Assembly: GCF_029784165.1 (NCBI RefSeq)
Contig: NC_073696.1
Location: forward strand, 176,314,825 to 176,378,824
From: Wyeomyia smithii
Lineage: Eukaryota > Arthropoda > Insecta > Diptera > Culicidae
Length of the DNA: 64,000 nucleotides
Direction: 5' to 3'
The position numbers were made by a program, and so were the translations under genes. Every line of letters begins with the position of its first letter. Position 1 is the first letter of the stretch. This document shows positions 59,760-64,000 of the stretch, in pieces. The notes below the pieces were generated by a model. That model saw only the letters and a list, made by a program, of their open reading frames with translations. It was not told where the DNA came from and did not search any database.

Positions 59760-60487
59760 CACTATAAAAAAATGTCGCGATTACTTCAAGTGTTTTTGCA
59801 CTTTACTCAATTCGTCACATCACACTGCAAGTTGAAGTGATTTAGTGTTGATTTCTCAATAATTAACACTTTCCAATGAAATGATTTTGCGTTGAAAACT
59901 GGTTAATGGAAATCACCATCGTATTATAATGAATATCTCTTGTATTATCACTACTGTTTAAATCAATTGAATTACAGCTGCAATTCCAATTGTCAAACGT
60001 CAAAACCATAAAGCGAAACAAAAATAGTGACAATGGCGAACGGTGCAAGCAGCTCATTTATCCAGAGATCGGAAATTTATTTGAGCGTAAGTTTTATTGA
60101 ATGTTTTAAGTTAAAATAACAATAAAACGACTCGTTTACAGATCCTGAAATCAATTGCATCGATACAGTAACAGGGAACATCTCTAGGATCATTTTGTTA
60201 TTAAATTAAAAATCTGAAATAAAATTAAAAATCTAAAATAAAAAGAAGTCTCTTGAATTTATTGCAAACTTATATAATTATCCAACTGACCGACATTCCG
60301 TGTCTCAAACATAAGAATATCAACAAAGTTATGTTCAACAACAGAAAATAAAGTGATTTGCTGTTGATTTCATAGTTCTTTGCATTAATATATTTCGAAA
60401 GATTTTCATTCAACTCTGAAATGTTAGGCAAGTAGTGCGAATTCAATAGCAAATCACTTTACTTCGACGTGATTTTTGTTTACAGTG
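59760..60487. mobile_element. Possible TA-flanked inverted-repeat element
   Basis: TA at 59758-59759 and 60488-60489. The left end is CACTATAAAAAAATGTCGCG and the right complement is CACTGTAAACAAAAATCACG. Words such as 'gtgatttgctgttgatttc' recur internally. The candidate exon at 60033-60086 lies inside, so either the element captured it or the boundary call is wrong. Confidence 0.5.
60033..60086 (+). CDS. Candidate first coding exon of an unidentified gene
   Basis: ATG in a good insect context (GTGACAATGGCG) opens 18 codons reading MANGASSSFIQRSEIYLS and ends exactly at a consensus splice donor, C|GTAAGT, in phase 0. Upstream lies 'tgtcaaacgtcaaaac'. The exon is too short to identify and I find no partner exon within the window on inspection, so the rest of the gene would lie beyond 64000 or be missed. 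It also lies within a possible inverted-repeat element, which lowers confidence. Confidence 0.3.
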
Positions 60488-60489
60488 TA

Positions 60490-62080
60490 CGTAAAAAGGT
60501 CTATGGCTCTATCTGCACTGAAGTGAATTCCTGCCCTGCTTCTCGAAGTAATATATAGTTTTACGGGGGCCAAATTTATTTCAAAATCAACCAAAACAAA
60601 ACAATGGTTGTGTGTATGATAATTTACTATTTAATAATTTATTTAATTTTCCTAAACCCAATTTCATGATTCAACCCAGCCGCCGTTAATTCTGGCCAAC
60701 AACGTCGAATGGCATTTTTTGTTAATACATGTTCGACGCCTACTGCACGATAGAAGAAGCTTGGATTCGCAAGATATAGGTATAATCATTAAAAATATAT
60801 ATGCAACTAGATTTATTGCAACTAACGCTCAACTGCAATGAATCTTATTTTTGTCCTTGCAAAATCGATAAAAATGTTGTTAGCATTTTTTATAATTTTG
60901 CAACTACTACTTCAATGAAATTTTCTAATGGCGGCATTTAATTCATCATTTGTTTGTTACTTGTCTTGTTATTTACGGACTTAAAAAATAACATTCACCG
61001 CTTGAGTTCGAAGTTGTATATGCGAGCGAACAGTTAACAAAAAAACAACAACAAAACAACTCGTAGGATGAAATAGAATAAAAATGGAAAGTTATTTTCC
61101 ATGTCGATAACAATATTGAGACCTGACTGTTAACAATAATTCCAGTCTTCTAAAGTACCATCTGAGAGTTTAGTCTTTATATCGAACCATTTTTAACTTT
61201 TTTGTTGTTTCACAGCTAACCTAGGTAGCAACTAAAATTTATTAATAAAATATTAATATGTTTATATAGATATAAAGATAATTATCACCAACTATTTAGG
61301 TTGATATTCTCAAGCAGAACAACGATAATAACTTCCGTACCCGCAGAACATCCAAATTTTGCATTTTCGCAGTCATTTCTAATATGAGGTACAGCAAAAA
61401 CGTGCTTTATCTTCGGTCTCGCAAAATATATATGTCCATTGTGATAAATAATATTGATTTCGGAGGGTTAATGGCAAAAAGCGTTCTAGGGTATATAGCC
61501 GAGACCGATACAGTTTATTTATACATAAATTCCCCCTCTTAAACAAATTGATAAAAATAAACTTTGCTGTGCAAGACAATCTAGCATTGCATAAACGTTA
61601 AACTGTATCCTATGTTTGCTCTAGTGATCGATATCGGGACAATAAGTTAAGACCGAGTTCTGGTCTGTTTTGATCCTATCGATAATATCGGAAAGGTCTT
61701 CAAAGTTTTTTTTTTTGGTCTGAAATCTGACCAGTAGTGTTACCGGTCCGGTACAAAATCCAATTCGAAGTCTTGGATTTAAACTGACAATTTATAGGAA
61801 AACGCGGTTTCGGTGAGTGAACTAATAATGAATGAATGGCAATCTAATAATCAATAATGGAATCTAATAGGCGAAGTAATATTTTTCACATCAGTAGGAA
61901 GCGGGCAACCACATAATTACAGGCAAAAAGAAAGTTTTACCATATTGCAAATATAGAAATGAGGCAAGACTTTACAGGCTTATTACAGAAGACGAGGCGA
62001 GCGGTGAGTTACGGTGAGAACTACAAGGTGGCTTTAGTACGTAGGTGGATTAGAATTCGTGAAACGGATCACTAAAAATC
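60490..62080. other. Non-coding stretch
   Basis: Nothing recognised; if the exon at 60033-60086 is real this would be intron. Confidence 0.4.
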
Positions 62081-62924
62081 GCGATGTCAAATTTTTTCAA
62101 ATAAGTATTAAAAACTTCAAGAGTTTCTCTCGGGAAGTTGATTTTCTAATTTTTATTGAATTTGAGTAAGTTTTCAAGTTGTTATTGTCATTTGAAATTT
62201 AGGTCAACATCTTTAACAATATTGTAAACTTAGTTTGATAGAAATGATTTTTAGCCGCAAAATGGTCAGAATATGCTTAGTCTGTTGCCCATCTTAATGA
62301 TGAAGACAGTATAGCTCATGCCACTAACAACTCGCAAGTGTACCTACACACTTTACTAAAAACAATGTAAAATTTAGTTAGGGGACAACCGTACAGAACG
62401 CACCAGCGGAGTATAACCGCCCATGCTATTACTTTTAGTCATTATGGTGCACTTTCTGGTATGAGTACTGAAGAAAGCTGGGTTAAGGGGCATTTCTCGC
62501 ATGGAAATGTGTTGCGGCACTAACTTAGAAACCCCATATCTTTTGAACAAAAATTAACACCGCTTTGAAACTTTCGGGAAAACTTCGAAATTTTGTCAAA
62601 AATATTTGTGATTTTTCTCAGATTTTTCAGTGCTCCGGAACATAACTTTTCAACATATTAGTTTAAGTAGTTACAATTGGAAAATGTTTTTTTCTCCACA
62701 ACTACAACTTGAGATGCATCTGCTGTGAAAATTTCATCAAATTCGATGCAATATTGTTGAAGATATGTATGTTTAAAAAGAACATTGACCTCAATTTCAA
62801 ACGACAATAACAACTTGGAGACTTACTGAAATTCAATAAAATTTGGAAAATCAACTTCCCGAGTGAAACTCTTGAAGTTTTTAATATTTATTTGAAAAAA
62901 AAAATGTAACGAGAGTTGATATCG
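62081..62924. mobile_element. Element with long (about 160-bp) inverted arms
   Basis: The left arm from 62081 ('gcgatgtcaaa') and right arm ending 62924 ('gttgatatcgc') remain alignable for about 160 bp, sharing 'tattaaaaacttcaagagtt' and 'cgggaagttgattttc'. The interior is non-coding. No clear target duplication. Confidence 0.7.
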
Positions 62925-64000
62925 CCAGCTGGTGGCTTAGATCACCCAACATTCCATCACACAGGAAGCAATGTTGGTTCATAATTTAACGGGTTGTTAA
63001 TTAATGCCGTGGCTGCAGACACCTCCCAGGATAGGGATTTGCAGAATGAAAAATAGTTTTGACTATAAAAAGACAGCGATTTCTAATTGTAAAATTGAAT
63101 TGTCTCAAAGGAACGTTATTAGTTTTAAAACATATTTAGCATGTATCAACAATTTTCGAATTAAATTATTCTCTAGTATCATTGTGTAAAAATTCATTTG
63201 AGTCCTCGTTTTTCATATTGTGAATTGTGTAAAACAATGCAATGAAATAGAGGATGATGCATGGTTATTTTACTGAAAAAACCTCCTCAACACATAAAGT
63301 CTAAATCATGCCTACAGCTACAATCAGAAAATTAAATCTTAACATGTCTTTTTCCCGATCTAATTTCAAAAACATATTATTGAACGCAAGATTATTAAAC
63401 TTAAAATCCTCTTACCTTTCGAAAAGCATGTTTCCTTCATGATCATAAAAACTCAATATTATTCACCTGCGAAACCTTGAACTGACGCGACTGACTGTTA
63501 ATAACCAAAACAACGGCGGATGTTTAGAATATACTCAACGACACAAAATTGCCGTGTGTTCAAAGGACATCTGCTACTTATTGGTTCGATAGCAAAGCAG
63601 CGAAAATGTACCCTTTTTCACCCGACATTTAAATTTGCCAAATGGTGCTGGATAGTTAAAAACTTCCAACAAGTTACATCGCTTCAGTTTCATGCACCAT
63701 TAACACACTACAAGACGTGTCTCCTTCGCACCGATACAAGCAGCTTTCAAGAATCAGTGGGAATGGCGCTGATTTAAAAGCATTCCGCAATTAAGCTTGT
63801 GGGGTATATTAGAGAATCAGACTGCGACACGACTACGACACCAGAGTGTTGAATATAAAGTTGTACAGCATAATATTATCTTATTCAAGCTGCTTCCGGA
63901 ATGGCATTCCTTGACACTAAATAAATACCCTTAATGGATGCAGTTACTGTTATTGCTTAATTATTTAAAAGCAAGGTATCATCATATCGTGAGACTAATG
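62925..64000. other. Non-coding stretch to the window edge
   Basis: Two small frames (63004-63189 and 63520-63777) show no recognised domain. Confidence 0.4.

Overview
The window reads as AT-rich, repeat-dominated intergenic or intronic DNA from an insect, most likely a culicine (Aedes-like) mosquito. The reasons are the repeat families recognised by their encoded proteins and termini: Juan/Jockey-like and JAM1-like RTE non-LTR retrotransposons, a CR1-group element, two DD37E (ITmD37E-type) mariner relatives, a Tc1 element, tRNA-derived SINEs, many TA- and TTAA-flanked MITEs, and two copies of a long repeat with the end motif 'ctaggtggatta' that I associate with mosquito genomes. I recognise no complete host gene, rRNA gene or CRISPR array. 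The best host-gene hint is one small start-codon-plus-splice-donor exon at 60033-60086.

Layout. 0-10.8 kb: a C-terminal fragment of an uncharacterised protein runs in from the left edge; a decayed Jockey-clade copy (minus) is split by a MITE; MITEs and the short copy of the long repeat follow. 10.8-18 kb: a tRNA-derived element; a tandem dimer whose first unit is split by a 1.36-kb Transib-like element with recombination-signal-like ends; a TTAA MITE; an ITmD37E relic; and a 5'-truncated RTE with target duplication. 22-28.8 kb: an ITmD37E relic with another TA element nested in its reading frame, a 719-bp TA MITE, a dead Tc1 element, one arm of a large palindromic element and a Jockey 3' fragment. 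29-36 kb: a 165-bp (AT)n tract, the 2.9-kb long-repeat copy and a tRNA-like sequence between inverted repeats. 36.5-41.3 kb: a near full-length CR1-group element with a PHD-like finger and zinc knuckles in ORF1, broken by frameshifts. 43-46 kb: MITEs and a degraded RTE. 51-58 kb: a pogo-like fragment, MITEs, a textbook SINE insertion, then an RTE copy (53814-58118) whose reading frame is open except for a nested 1.92-kb near-perfect palindrome. 58-64 kb: SINE and MITE remnants and the candidate exon.

Nothing here forms an operon or pathway. The organising theme is layered transposition: elements inside elements, with several insertions datable relative to one another because flanking sequences or reading frames rejoin across them. 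The most unusual signal is the element at 12191-13549. Both ends carry a CACWGTG heptamer, a 23-bp spacer and an ACAAAAC nonamer-like block, and it has a 5-bp target duplication. That is the layout of RAG recombination signals and Transib ends. All boundaries were read by eye, and all family names are from recalled motifs, not searches.
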